DNA from: Desulfococcus multivorans
Lineage (GTDB): Bacteria > Desulfobacterota > Desulfobacteria > Desulfobacterales > Desulfococcaceae
Assembly (NCBI RefSeq): GCF_001854245.1
Contig: NZ_CP015381.1
Location: forward strand, 894,001 to 958,000
Direction of reading: 5' to 3'
DNA: 64,000 nt
Part shown: positions 45,209-53,990 of the stretch, one piece after another
Position numbering within the stretch: position 1 is the first letter of the stretch
Layout: the number at the start of each line of letters is the position of its first letter
The notes under the pieces: generated by a model
Database searches by the model: none
The model's input: only the letters and a program-made list of their open reading frames with translations
What the model was told of the DNA's origin: nothing
Made by a program: the position numbers and the translations under genes

Positions 45209-45505
45209 TCAGGTGTCGATTTCGGTCGTAGTTCGAATTGCGCGATTTGCGAACGGTGTATGTCGGATGCGATTGTCGGGCCCGGAACAGATGAACAGGC
45301 ACAGATCATGATAGGTTACCTTTACCCCATCTTCGACGCATCCGTCAAGAGGGCTTTGGCCGGGAAATAAGTTTTTTCCCGAATGAACGAAGCGATACGG
45401 CCAACGGCGCTCGCCCGGATTGCCGAACTCCTTCGGGTCATAGGATAATCCCCCGATTCGCCCCTCAATCAAACCACCATTGAAAAATCGCTGTTCGTGA
45501 ACCAT
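45209..45505 (-). CDS. Hypothetical protein, weakly supported
   Basis: 98 residues starting at the ATG at 45505; the frame is open a little further to 45556. Composition is compatible with a soluble protein (R-I-G-G-L-S-Y-D-P-K-E-F-G), but no family is recognised and no good ribosome site is seen. It is listed because it is the only plausible coding frame in the 45133-45589 gap. Confidence 0.35.
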   Translation of the reverse strand: MVHEQRFFNGGLIEGRIGGLSYDPKEFGNPGERRWPYRFVHSGKNLFPGQSPLDGCVEDGVKVTYHDLCLFICSGPDNRIRHTPFANRAIRTTTEIDT

Positions 45506-45589
45506 TATATGTGTATGTAAGGGGAGGCGGTTCCCACGATCGGGGTACTGCCGCAATCACAGTCCAACATCTCTGAAAGGAGAATCCAT

Positions 45590-45817
45590 ATGAACAGAAC
45601 GGAATGCTTTTACGACAAAATATCCAGCAGAATGGTCGGCACCGTTGTATTCACTGTAAGTCTGCTGCTGGCCGTTATCGGCGCTCTCATTTTGCCGGTC
45701 TTCGGTTTCTTTTTCGCCCTGCCCCTCATCATTCTCGCAGGAATCTTCATGCTGGCGCCCGACAGCAAGGCCTGTCGGCTGTTGTCGGCAAAGGAGGAAG
45801 AGCGCGGTACGGCATGA
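45590..45817 (+). CDS. Small two-helix membrane protein
   Basis: 75 residues with two hydrophobic segments (about 15-36 and 38-55) separated by a short turn and a charged C-terminus. AAAGGAG lies before the ATG at 45590. Family not recognised; it resembles small PGPGW-like or DUF-type inner-membrane proteins only in general shape. It lies alone before the aldehyde oxidoreductase gene. Confidence 0.65.
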   Translation: MNRTECFYDKISSRMVGTVVFTVSLLLAVIGALILPVFGFFFALPLIILAGIFMLAPDSKACRLLSAKEEERGTA

Positions 45818-45962
45818 CCACCGTCTCAGCAAGCCTGATTGGGAAACGGCGCGCCCCTCGTCCGGGGGCGCCGCTTGATGCGGATACAGGGGATCGATGG
45901 CCGCCGATCCGGGTGTCAGGGCGTGATGTCCGGATAACATGTTTTCGGGAAAGGAGGCAGGC

Positions 45963-47910
45963 ATGTACGGATGGTGCGGCATCGTGTTACGGGTGGATTT
46001 GACCCGCGGCGTTATTGATAAGGTTCCGTTGGATCTGGACGCGGCCCGAAAATTCCTGGGGGGCCGAGGGTTGAATTCCAAAACGCTGTTCGATGAAATC
46101 GCGCCGGGCATCGATCCCCCTGGGGCCTGATAATGTGCTTTGTTTTGGCGCAGGGCCGCTTTCCGGTACGGGGGTGCCGCTGTCGAGTCGCATCGAGGTG
46201 AGCGCGCTCTCGCCTTATTCGGGTATCCTCGGGGACGGGAACGCCGGCGGGGCCTTCGCCCACCGCCTGAAACGGGCGGGCTACGATCAGGTTGTCATCA
46301 CCGGCCGGGCCGAGCGCCCCAAATATCTCTGGATCGACAACGCGCATGTTGAACTGCGGGATGCCGCAGGGCTCTGGGGCAAAACCACCTGGGAGACCGC
46401 GGATGCCCTGGTTGCTGCTCACGGCAAGGAGATTTCCACGGCCTGCATCGGACCTGCCGGGGAAAACCTGGTCCGGTTCGCCGGCACTATCGTGGACAAG
46501 TACAACTCGGCGGCGCGGGGCAGCGGGGCAGTACTCGGATCCAAGCATCTGAAGGCCGTGGCGGTCCGGGGTACGACGCCTGTTCCCGCCGCGGACCCGA
46601 AGACGTTTCGGCGCCTTGTCGACCTGGACCGCCGTTTTTTCGCTACGGATCCGATTCAGCGGGACAAGGTCGCGGTTTACGGCTCCCATGTCGGCATGGT
46701 GGAATGGCGTCCCGGCTATCGGTATTTTCAGAAATATCTCGAGGCAGAGGAGGTGCCGGTTTCGCTTCGGCCGGAATCCTGGAAACGCTTTGAAATCGGC
46801 CGAAAGGGCTGCCACGGTTGCTCCGTGGCCTGCAAGAACGTCTTCCGGATCCCCGAAGGTCCGCGGGCCGGCGAAACCGGAGCGGCCCTCGAGTTCGAGG
46901 CCATCTACTGCATGGGGGTCAACGCCGGCATCGAAGACCCGGTGGCGATCATGGAATACGGCAATCTGGCGGACCTCTACGGCATGGACGTGATCGCACT
47001 GGGCAATGCCGTCGCCTTTGCCAAGAAACTCTTCGAACTCGGCATCATCACCGAAGCGGATGCGGGGGTCTCCCTGGCGTGGACGGACGCGGCGGCGCAG
47101 GCCGAGCTGATTCATCGAACGGCCCTGAGGGAGGGATTCGGCAACCGCCTGGCCGAGGGCATGCTCAACCTGGCCAGGCTTCTGGGCCCCGAGGCCGTGA
47201 AGTATTGCTATCATGTCAAGGGACTCTCCCGGGGAACCTTTCCGACGGGGCTCTTCGCTTTGGCCCATGCCACCTCCACCCGCGGGGCCGACCATCTTCG
47301 TGGTCGGAGCTGGGCATTCGGAGAGAACGATCCGGTGCTTTACCCGGAACTCGTGCGGCGCGGGTTTCTCCCGGCGGATCCGGAAAAGGCGCCGGTCGCA
47401 AGCCTTGTCGTCTCGGAGAGCGCTACCACCCTGGCTGATGCCTTGGGTCGTTGCAAGGGTGCTGTCAACACGTGGGGCTGCGCTGTCCCCCTGGTGGGGG
47501 CTTTCCCACTCTTCGACGGGTTGGGGCGTCTCCTTACGGCGCTGACCGGCGAGGATTTCGACGAAGCATCTCTGGGCGGTGGAATCGCTCCGAGGATCTG
47601 GGCGGTAGAGCGCTGTTTCAACATCCGGCAGGGCTGCATCCGCCGGCACGATGCCTTGCCGCAGCCCCCGGATATCGCCGAAAGCCTCGAGGGCAGGGAA
47701 CAGGTCAAGGCCCACGAGGCACTCCTGACCGAATATTATCGTACCCGGGAATATGATCCCGACACCGGCGTTCCCACGCTGGATCTCATGGAACGGCTTG
47801 ACATCAGGGATGTTTTCGAACGGACGGTGATGGGGTTGCCCTATCCCGAGTGGGATGGGCCGACACTTTGGCCTTTAGAGAGATATCCCCGAGGCGGTGT
47901 TCGAGTCTGA
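45963..47910 (+). pseudogene. aor: Aldehyde ferredoxin oxidoreductase, interrupted by a single-base frameshift
   Basis: The start at 45963 (M-Y-G-W-C-G, AAAGGAGG upstream) is typical of the tungsten enzyme family, but the frame ends at 46130. The rest continues in the +1 frame from about 46118. Five C at 46116-46120 read G-I-D-P-P-G-A-stop; removing one C gives G-I-D-P-L-G-P-D-N, the family pattern. The restored protein would have about 648 residues, normal length. The second part has the FeS motif C-H-G-C-S-V-A-C-K. The enzyme oxidises aldehydes to acids with ferredoxin. The break may be a sequencing error, a recent mutation or a slippage site. Confidence 0.82.
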
Positions 47911-47915
47911 TGCGA

Positions 47916-48812
47916 TCAGGGCTCCGGGGAGAGGAAAAATCCGACGAGGCTCTCGACCAACTGGGCCATGAAATCGAAATCGAGTGTTTCCAGGGTGTCC
48001 GAGGGCATATGGTAGTGGGGATTGCGGTAAAAGGCCGAGTCCGTCACCATGACCGCCCGAAATCCCTCACGCCAGAAAGAGGCGTGGTCGCTCAGGCGAA
48101 CGGTGGGCATGAGCAGGCCGTCGAAGGGGACTGTGAGGCCGATGACGGGGAGTTGACGGTTTTTGCGGAAGCTGTCGAGCAACTTGCGGGCGAACGGCCG
48201 GGATCTGAAATTGCCGACGATGCCGATGAACTCCCCTGTATCCGGATAATCCATGAACATCAGGGGGAAGGGGTAGTGCTGGCACCCGGGGGTGCGGCAG
48301 GTATAGCCCACCATTTCGAGGCAGATCATGCCGTCGATGGCCGTGCCCGCCCCCCGGGCCCGGGCCGCGTAAACGCGGCTGCCCATGTACCGGGTCCCGT
48401 AGGCCGGCGGCTCCTCGAGGGCGAAGGCGACGAAGGTGACGGCCGCAGTAAGCCGTTTGCGGTGCTCCGGGGCGGCCAGAATTCGGGCCGTCTCCAACTG
48501 GACCGCCAGCGCGCCGGCGTTGTCGTCCGCTCCCACGGTGCCTGTCACCGAGTCGTAGTGGGCGCCCACCACATAATGGGTGCGGGGCGCCCGGTCCGGT
48601 GCAAGCGATGCAACGACGTTGTGTACCGTCATGCCCCGGAAACCGTAAGGCTCCAGTCGGGACTCCAACGGGATCTCCCGATGGAAGGCGTGGAGATATG
48701 CGGCGGTTCGGTTCAGATTCTCCGGACGGCGAACGCTTCTTTCGCCGATGTCGCGGGTCAGGACCGTCAGGTGATTCCGGAGTCTTTCCCGGGTGGTGTT
48801 GAAATCGATCAA
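47916..48812 (-). CDS. M28-family zinc peptidase
   Basis: 298 residues. Metal-binding residues of the M28 aminopeptidases are visible in order: A-H-Y-D, A-D-D-N-A-G-A, L-E-E-P, a Glu in L-E-M-V-G-Y and a His near the C-terminus (P-H-Y-H). There is no obvious signal peptide, so it is probably cytoplasmic. It converges on the aldehyde oxidoreductase gene (5 bases between). The M20 peptidase gene upstream ends about 45 bases away, so the two hydrolases may be co-transcribed. Confidence 0.85.
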   Translation of the reverse strand: MIDFNTTRERLRNHLTVLTRDIGERSVRRPENLNRTAAYLHAFHREIPLESRLEPYGFRGMTVHNVVASLAPDRAPRTHYVVGAHYDSVTGTVGADDNAGALAVQLETARILAAPEHRKRLTAAVTFVAFALEEPPAYGTRYMGSRVYAARARGAGTAIDGMICLEMVGYTCRTPGCQHYPFPLMFMDYPDTGEFIGIVGNFRSRPFARKLLDSFRKNRQLPVIGLTVPFDGLLMPTVRLSDHASFWREGFRAVMVTDSAFYRNPHYHMPSDTLETLDFDFMAQLVESLVGFFLSPEP

Positions 48813-48857
48813 TGCCGTTTCCTCCCATGAAATTCGCCGCCGGACGCCCGGGTTTCA

Positions 48858-49964
48858 TCAGGCGCCTCGGCGCTTCATGACGTGCCGTAAAAGGTCCAGG
48901 TAGATCTCCGCGGCCCGACAGACTTCGGCGAAGGATACTGATTCGTCCTCGGTGTGGGCCTGGGAGAGATCCCCCGGCCCCAGAACGATGGATTTGACCC
49001 CCGAAGCCCAGAGGTGATTGGCGTCGGAGTGGCTCCTGAAGGCGTCGGGGGTCCACGCCAGCTTCCGGGCTTGGTAGATGGATCGCAGGGCGTCCACCAC
49101 CGCCCCCTTTTCCGGGATCTCGTATCCGGCGTCGATGGTGCGACACTTGAACTCCGTTCGCACGTCCATGGGGCTGTCACCGTCCCGTTGGAGGGTCTCC
49201 TCGATCTCGGAGAGAATCGTTCCCATGGCGAGGTGGGGGGGTACGTGGACGTCCAACCATGCCTCGCAGCGTTCGGACACGGCGAACCCGGCGGGGTTGC
49301 TGAAGAGATCCCGGATGTTGAAGACCAATTCCTGCCGGTTCGTCTCGAAATAGCGGATCAACCGGAGCATCTTCCTGAGCAGGACGGTGACGGGGCTGTG
49401 GCGGGGGTTGGCCACCGAGGCATGGATCCGGCGCCCCAGGGTGGCGACTTCGATCTCCACATACCCGAAACAGCGAAGGCAGGGGACGAGTCCGGTGGGT
49501 TCCCCGATAACGGCCCAGGGAAAATAATGCTCCTTCATCAACTGCCATGCACCGTCGCCGGTCTCCTCCTCCCCCACCACCAGGCAGAGGATCGCCCCCG
49601 GGGGAAGGTCACCGGTGTCGCACCAGGCAGTGAAAGCCTCGATCATGGCGGCGCAGCCGCCTTTCATGTCCGCGGCCCCCAGTCCCCGGATCCAGTCCCC
49701 CGCCTCCTCGTATGCGTACCGATCGAGGTCGAAGGCCGACACCGTGTCCAGGTGACCGATCAGGGCCAGGCGAGGCGCGTCGTCGAGATTGCCCACGATG
49801 AGATTGGCGCGGTTTTCGTCCACCGTCTGCATTTTCACCGGCAATCCCCGGCGTGCCAGGTACGTTTTCAGAAAGTCAATGATCTCCTCTTCTTTCCCTG
49901 ACGGGCTGTAGATGTCGATCATCTGTTTCAGAAGCCGTTTCAGGCGTTGGCGCTGAATGGTCAT
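48858..49964 (-). CDS. M20-family metallo-hydrolase (ArgE/DapE type)
   Basis: 368 residues. Motifs: G-H-L-D-T-V (first zinc His and Asp), A-A-D-M-K-G-G (bridging Asp) and G-E-E-E-T-G (catalytic Glu pair), with a C-terminal His in D-L-S-Q-A-H-T-E. The family removes acyl groups from amino acids or cleaves small peptides. Its ATG overlaps the stop of the GNAT gene by 4 bases, a coupled pair of acetyltransferase and deacylase. That suggests acetyl-protected intermediates, but the substrate cannot be told from sequence. Confidence 0.85.
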   Translation of the reverse strand: MTIQRQRLKRLLKQMIDIYSPSGKEEEIIDFLKTYLARRGLPVKMQTVDENRANLIVGNLDDAPRLALIGHLDTVSAFDLDRYAYEEAGDWIRGLGAADMKGGCAAMIEAFTAWCDTGDLPPGAILCLVVGEEETGDGAWQLMKEHYFPWAVIGEPTGLVPCLRCFGYVEIEVATLGRRIHASVANPRHSPVTVLLRKMLRLIRYFETNRQELVFNIRDLFSNPAGFAVSERCEAWLDVHVPPHLAMGTILSEIEETLQRDGDSPMDVRTEFKCRTIDAGYEIPEKGAVVDALRSIYQARKLAWTPDAFRSHSDANHLWASGVKSIVLGPGDLSQAHTEDESVSFAEVCRAAEIYLDLLRHVMKRRGA

Positions 49965-50626
49965 GAAGATCCGATCTCTTTCCCGATCTCTGCCGATGCG
50001 ACGGATCTGGTGCCGTTTTTTTTCTCGTGCTTGGCTCCGTTCATGTTGCCGCCGCGTTTTTTCAATCGTTGGATTTCGGCCTGGAGGTTCAGGGTGAGGT
50101 AGATGTGCTGCCGGGGGTGGCCGAACCCCTGCTTTCGAAAGAAGCGGAGGGCCGCCAGGTTTTCGGCGGCCGTGTCGACGAGGAGCATGCGGATCCCCTG
50201 TTCGATCATGAGCTCCTTGAATTTCTGAAACAGCTTTTCCGCCACCCCGTGATGCTGAACGTCGGGGTGGACCCCAAGCCAGATCAGGTAGCCGTATTTC
50301 CAGGCCGAACGGGATTTGATGATGGTGGTTCCCAGGAGAAACCCCGCGATCCGATCCTCGTGCTCCGCCACCAGGCAGAACTCCGTGTCGCTGTGAAACA
50401 GCCCCACCACCTCGTATGCATCCCAGGTTCGGTACATGTTGGGGGCCTCGTCGGCTTTGAAGAGCATCTCCCCCAGATGATAGACCGGCGCCAGATCGTC
50501 AATCTCCATTTCGCGGATGCGAAACACGATTCGCTTCTCTTTTCCTTCCGAAAGTCCCACAACCCCTCTCTTGCTGATGATCCCATGAAATGTCCGGGTC
50601 GCACACCTTGTAACCATCGCACCCAT
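49961..50626 (-). CDS. GNAT-family N-acetyltransferase
   Basis: About 222 residues from the ATG at 50626. The acetyl-CoA-binding region follows the GNAT pattern (I-W-L-G-V-H-P-D-V-Q-H-H-G-V-A-E-K-L, then a later F-F-R-K-Q-G-F). The C-terminal 40 residues are rich in Lys, Gly and Asn. The start is uncertain: several in-frame starts exist and none has a strong site; the GNAT fold itself begins at about F-R-I-R-E-M. It overlaps the M20 gene by 4 bases. Confidence 0.78.
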   Translation of the reverse strand: MGAMVTRCATRTFHGIISKRGVVGLSEGKEKRIVFRIREMEIDDLAPVYHLGEMLFKADEAPNMYRTWDAYEVVGLFHSDTEFCLVAEHEDRIAGFLLGTTIIKSRSAWKYGYLIWLGVHPDVQHHGVAEKLFQKFKELMIEQGIRMLLVDTAAENLAALRFFRKQGFGHPRQHIYLTLNLQAEIQRLKKRGGNMNGAKHEKKNGTRSVASAEIGKEIGSS

Positions 50627-50775
50627 ATTATCTATTATGGTGTTTCGAAAGGCTAAAATCAATATCGATTTGACGCGGCATCAAGTTAAGAAAATGTTCG
50701 GAAGTATGGTGGACGCCATGACCAAGGCACGCTTAGCACGATGAGCGGTTGGAGGAATATCGACTGATGGGAAAA

Positions 50776-50933
50776 TCAACTTTCGACTTTCATAGGCCGG
50801 TGCCGGGAGGATACGGCCCGCGCCCGACGCGGATTCGTTAAAGTGCCGCTGAAGCTTGCTCCGGGCGGCCCGGAAACTCGCTTGCGCTCAAACAGTCCGG
50901 GCCGCTGATCCGCCGCGGCGCTTAAGCGGCACT
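50776..50933. repeat. Dyad element copy 5 with long structured extension
   Basis: 50776-50823 is the conserved 48-base unit, nearly identical to copy 3. It runs into a nested dyad: AGTGCCGCTGAAGC at 50842-50855 pairs with 50920-50933 (one mismatch), and inside it GCGGCCCGGA at 50865-50874 pairs exactly with 50896-50905. No gene lies between 50627 and 50970. Confidence 0.7.
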
Positions 50934-50970
50934 AAAACTCACCGCCATAATCATATCCCTTGTTGCGCTT

Positions 50971-51705
50971 TCAGGCCTTGGACACAACGATGATCACGGC
51001 GATCAGGACGCCGCCTGCCAGGGCAACCAGGCTGAATCGCTTGCGCTCCTCTTCGGCCCGGGGCAGCAGGTGCGTGGCGCCGACATAAATCAGCGCGCCT
51101 GCTGAAAGGGAAAGCAAGGCGCCCAATATGGGTTGCTCTATCTTGCTGATGAAAGGATAGGAGATCAGCATGCCCAGGGGGGTGGTTGCCGCGGCAGACA
51201 GGAAGGCCACCCACATGGCCTTTCGTTCCTTGAATCCACCGCGTACGAGCAACAGGTAGGTGATGATTCCCTCTGGAAATTCATGCAGAACCATACCCAT
51301 GGTCGCCAGGTACCCCGTAAAAATGCTGACCGTAAAAGCAATGGAGTATATGAATCCGTCGATCAGGGAGTGAAAGCCGATGCCGAACGATGGTATAATA
51401 CCGATAACATAATCTTTTTTCTCCGGATCCCTCTCACAGACAAAGGCTGTTAAAAAACGATTGAATAGATGCAGGGCAAAAAATCCGACCAGTAACCAGA
51501 CCGGTGCCTGGGAGGTCATGGCAAAAGATTTCGGTATGATATGCAGAAAGGAGGCGGAAATCAGCACCCCAGCCGCAAAGCACATGAAATAGGTTGTGTT
51601 GCGTTGTCCCCAGTTGGTGAATCGTCGGATCGTGTAGATGCCAAGAGATGTAACGACCGCCGCCAGGATGCTGGTGGTCAGCGCTGTCCAGAAGGTATTG
51701 GTCAT
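50971..51705 (-). CDS. ZIP-family metal transporter
   Basis: 244 residues with about eight hydrophobic helices. The metal site motifs are visible: H-S-L-I-D-G-F (helix 4) and H-E-F-P-E-G (helix 5), as in ZIP divalent metal importers. It probably imports zinc, iron or other divalent metal. A ribosome site (AAGAAAGG) lies before the ATG at 51705. The Gly-rich C-terminal helix is followed by the structured repeat (copy 5) downstream. Confidence 0.9.
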   Translation of the reverse strand: MTNTFWTALTTSILAAVVTSLGIYTIRRFTNWGQRNTTYFMCFAAGVLISASFLHIIPKSFAMTSQAPVWLLVGFFALHLFNRFLTAFVCERDPEKKDYVIGIIPSFGIGFHSLIDGFIYSIAFTVSIFTGYLATMGMVLHEFPEGIITYLLLVRGGFKERKAMWVAFLSAAATTPLGMLISYPFISKIEQPILGALLSLSAGALIYVGATHLLPRAEEERKRFSLVALAGGVLIAVIIVVSKA

Positions 51706-51819
51706 TTTACATACCTTTCTTCAAGCCGGGACACCCTGTCGGCTGTGTGGAAATGGTCTGAAAGGAGGGCGACTTTCAACGAAAGAAAAGCATCCAACGA
51801 CAAATATCCGCCCTATATC

Positions 51820-52470
51820 CTACAAGCCGCTATGATCATTCAACTGTCTTGGCTTGACGGCCTTGGCGACAACAAATGCACCCTTGCCAAAACCGTCTTG
51901 AATCATTTCATCTGGTTTTCCAGGAATCAGCGTTTGTTTGAAAGTCAGATCCTCAAAACCGGCATCCATGAGCAACTTGCGAACTTCCTGTGCAGAAAAG
52001 AAGGTGGCCTCTTTGTAGAAAATGCTCGTATTGCGCTTGTCCATGTACTGCCGGCCCAATTCGCTTTCTTTATCCACAAAGCCGATAATGATGCATCCGC
52101 AAGGCTTCAATACCCGAAACGCTTCCCTGAAGGATTTGTTGATATCGTCAACAAAACAGATCGTTGTTACCATCAATACAAAGTCAAATTCCTCATCGGA
52201 AAACGGCAAGTCCTCCGCTACATTTCGAAAAACCCGGATTCCCTGTTTTTCAGCCTTCGCTGCCATCCGTTCCGAGGGTTCCACGCCAATCTTTATTCCC
52301 AGAGGTACGGCGAATTTGCCTGAGCCAACGCCTACTTCCAATCCTCTTGCGGAAGGAGAAGGCATCAGTTTGCGGATCGCCGCCAATTCCTGATGGTAGA
52401 TATCACGGTTTTTTTCGAACCATGCATCATAGTTGTCGCTGTGTTTTTCGAATGGGTCTATTTTGGGCAT
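51820..52470 (-). CDS. SAM-dependent methyltransferase (class I)
   Basis: 216 residues. The SAM loop reads G-L-E-V-G-V-G-S-G-K-F, followed by an acidic loop E-P-S-E-R-M and an F-D-F-V-L-M-V-T motif, of the UbiE/type 11 group. The substrate is unknown. It lies 117 bases after the radical SAM gene on the same strand and 114 bases before the ZIP gene, so co-transcription with either is possible but not certain. Confidence 0.85.
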   Translation of the reverse strand: MPKIDPFEKHSDNYDAWFEKNRDIYHQELAAIRKLMPSPSARGLEVGVGSGKFAVPLGIKIGVEPSERMAAKAEKQGIRVFRNVAEDLPFSDEEFDFVLMVTTICFVDDINKSFREAFRVLKPCGCIIIGFVDKESELGRQYMDKRNTSIFYKEATFFSAQEVRKLLMDAGFEDLTFKQTLIPGKPDEMIQDGFGKGAFVVAKAVKPRQLNDHSGL

Positions 52471-52587
52471 ATGGAATATCAATTTGTTCAGTTCGTTACA
52501 GAATCAAAAAATCTTCGACAGCACCATTTGGGTTCGGCCCGGACAAACGATGTCCTCCCCTCGGCACATCAAGCGAAAAACTGGATA

Positions 52588-53541
52588 TCATGCATCTCCG
52601 CCGGCCATCCTCAGTCTTCTCACGTAAAAGGTGTGATCGCCATATTCCGTCTCAACGAGTTCCCCTTTTTCCAACAGTTTCCGGACCACCGGCCATTCTG
52701 CTCCGGCCCGTGCCAGATAGTCGTTCACGGCATCCTTTCGCATCGGATGCACGGCCGTGATACTCAGGAGGTCCTGTTCCACGTCGCCCGTAAAGGCAAA
52801 GGCATTGCCCTCGTATCCGATCAGGTATTCGACGCGCCGCACTTTTTTGCTCAAGAGTTGATAGGCCTGGTTGAGGGCCTGCGCCTCGGGGGCGCGCACC
52901 CCCTTTTTCGCCGGGGGACGGGTGGGAATGGAAAGATAAGCCGCGGCCGGTTGAAGACGTGCCAAAAAATCGGCAACCGGGCCAAGTTGCTCCTCGCCGT
53001 CGTTGACCCCCGCCACAAGCATCGTCTCGGTCACAAGCTTTCCCTCATAGGCCTTGGCGAACCGCAGGGCACCTTCCATGATCGCGGCCAGTTCCAGGCT
53101 TCCATGAGGGCGGTTGATACGTCGCCAGGTGTCATCACCGACGGCATCGACCTTGAGGGAGACCCAGTCTGCGTCCAGCAGTTGGTCTCTCACATCCTGC
53201 CGCCAGATGAGGGAAGCATTGGTGATTACGGCGATGGGCAGATTCAGGGTTTTCAGGCGCTCTATGTGAATCCCCAGGCTGATATCCAGCGTGGGTTCGC
53301 CGTCAGGCACAAAGGTCAGGTAATCGACGGCTTCTCCGGCCTCCCTCGTCTTTTTGACTCTATCCCCCACGGAATGACAGATCGCCTCTGGTTCGTAGAA
53401 AGCCTGGCGTTTCGCCTGCATTTTGAGGGTGGGGCCCAACTGACAGTAGACACAGGAATAGCTGCAGATCTTGGGCGGAATGTTGTTGATTCCCAGGCTT
53501 CTGCCCAGCCGCCTGGACGGGACCGGTCCAAATGCGATCAT
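52588..53541 (-). CDS. Radical SAM protein
   Basis: 317 residues. C-S-Y-S-C-V-Y-C (C-x3-C-x2-C) marks the radical SAM cluster near residues 26-33; the start P-V-P-S-R-R-L-G-R-S-L-G-I-N and F-V-P-D-G-E-P-T-L-D place it in a family of uncharacterised radical SAM proteins common in anaerobes. A C-terminal winged-helix-like region follows (about 245-310). GAGGAGG lies before the ATG. It is the last of four closely spaced genes (gaps 10, 25 and 16 bases) with DUF1638 and the adenosyltransferase-like protein. Confidence 0.85.
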   Translation of the reverse strand: MIAFGPVPSRRLGRSLGINNIPPKICSYSCVYCQLGPTLKMQAKRQAFYEPEAICHSVGDRVKKTREAGEAVDYLTFVPDGEPTLDISLGIHIERLKTLNLPIAVITNASLIWRQDVRDQLLDADWVSLKVDAVGDDTWRRINRPHGSLELAAIMEGALRFAKAYEGKLVTETMLVAGVNDGEEQLGPVADFLARLQPAAAYLSIPTRPPAKKGVRAPEAQALNQAYQLLSKKVRRVEYLIGYEGNAFAFTGDVEQDLLSITAVHPMRKDAVNDYLARAGAEWPVVRKLLEKGELVETEYGDHTFYVRRLRMAGGDA

Positions 53542-53557
53542 CGGTGTACCTCCTCGG

Positions 53558-53965
53558 TCAATTTTCGATGCCTTTTCTTGCCGGGATGCCTTTTTGGTAG
53601 TAATGCCTGATCTCCTTCATTTCGGTGACCAGATCGGCCTTTTCCATCAGTTCGGGCGGGCAGTACCGCCCCGTTAAAATCAATTCAATATCATGCGGTT
53701 TGCCTTCCAGGAATTGTAAAAGAACATCGGTTTTCAGCAGCCCATAATAAATCGCCACACAGATTTCATCAAGAATCACGATGTTGTATTTACCGTCTGC
53801 CATCGCCGCCTCAGCCCGCTCCATCCCCATCTGGGCCGCAGCGATATCATCTGCGTCGGGCATCCGATGATCCATGACAAAATCGTCATTGCCATACTGC
53901 TCCAAGGTAACCCATGGACTCAGATACCCGATACTCTTTACTTCGCCATACGGGAAATCTTTCAT
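53558..53965 (-). CDS. CobA/CobO-like corrinoid adenosyltransferase lacking the P-loop
   Basis: 135 residues matching the C-terminal two thirds of CobA/CobO: V-I-L-D-E-I-C-V-A-I-Y-Y-G-L, L-T-G-R-Y-C-P-P-E-L and A-D-L-V-T-E-M-K. The family normally has about 175-190 residues and begins with a G-x-G-K-G-K-T ATP loop. That part is absent: only 25 bases separate this gene from the previous stop, and no other frame supplies it. GGAGA lies about 12 bases before the ATG. Either it is a decayed gene or a protein that binds corrinoid without adenosylating it. Confidence 0.75.
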   Translation of the reverse strand: MKDFPYGEVKSIGYLSPWVTLEQYGNDDFVMDHRMPDADDIAAAQMGMERAEAAMADGKYNIVILDEICVAIYYGLLKTDVLLQFLEGKPHDIELILTGRYCPPELMEKADLVTEMKEIRHYYQKGIPARKGIEN

Positions 53966-53990
53966 ATTTTATCTTTCATCTCCTGTCGGG

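Noticed and set aside
45840-45875. GC-rich hairpin after the small membrane protein gene as terminator
   Set aside because: A stem can be drawn but it is imperfect and lacks a T-run.
46012-47715. 567-codon minus-strand frame opposite the aldehyde oxidoreductase
   Set aside because: The plus strand encodes a recognisable enzyme; the opposite frame shows no family traits.
51760-51790. Possible seventh dyad copy (CGACTTTCAACGAAAG)
   Set aside because: Only a partial arm match without a partner arm or core; treated as chance.
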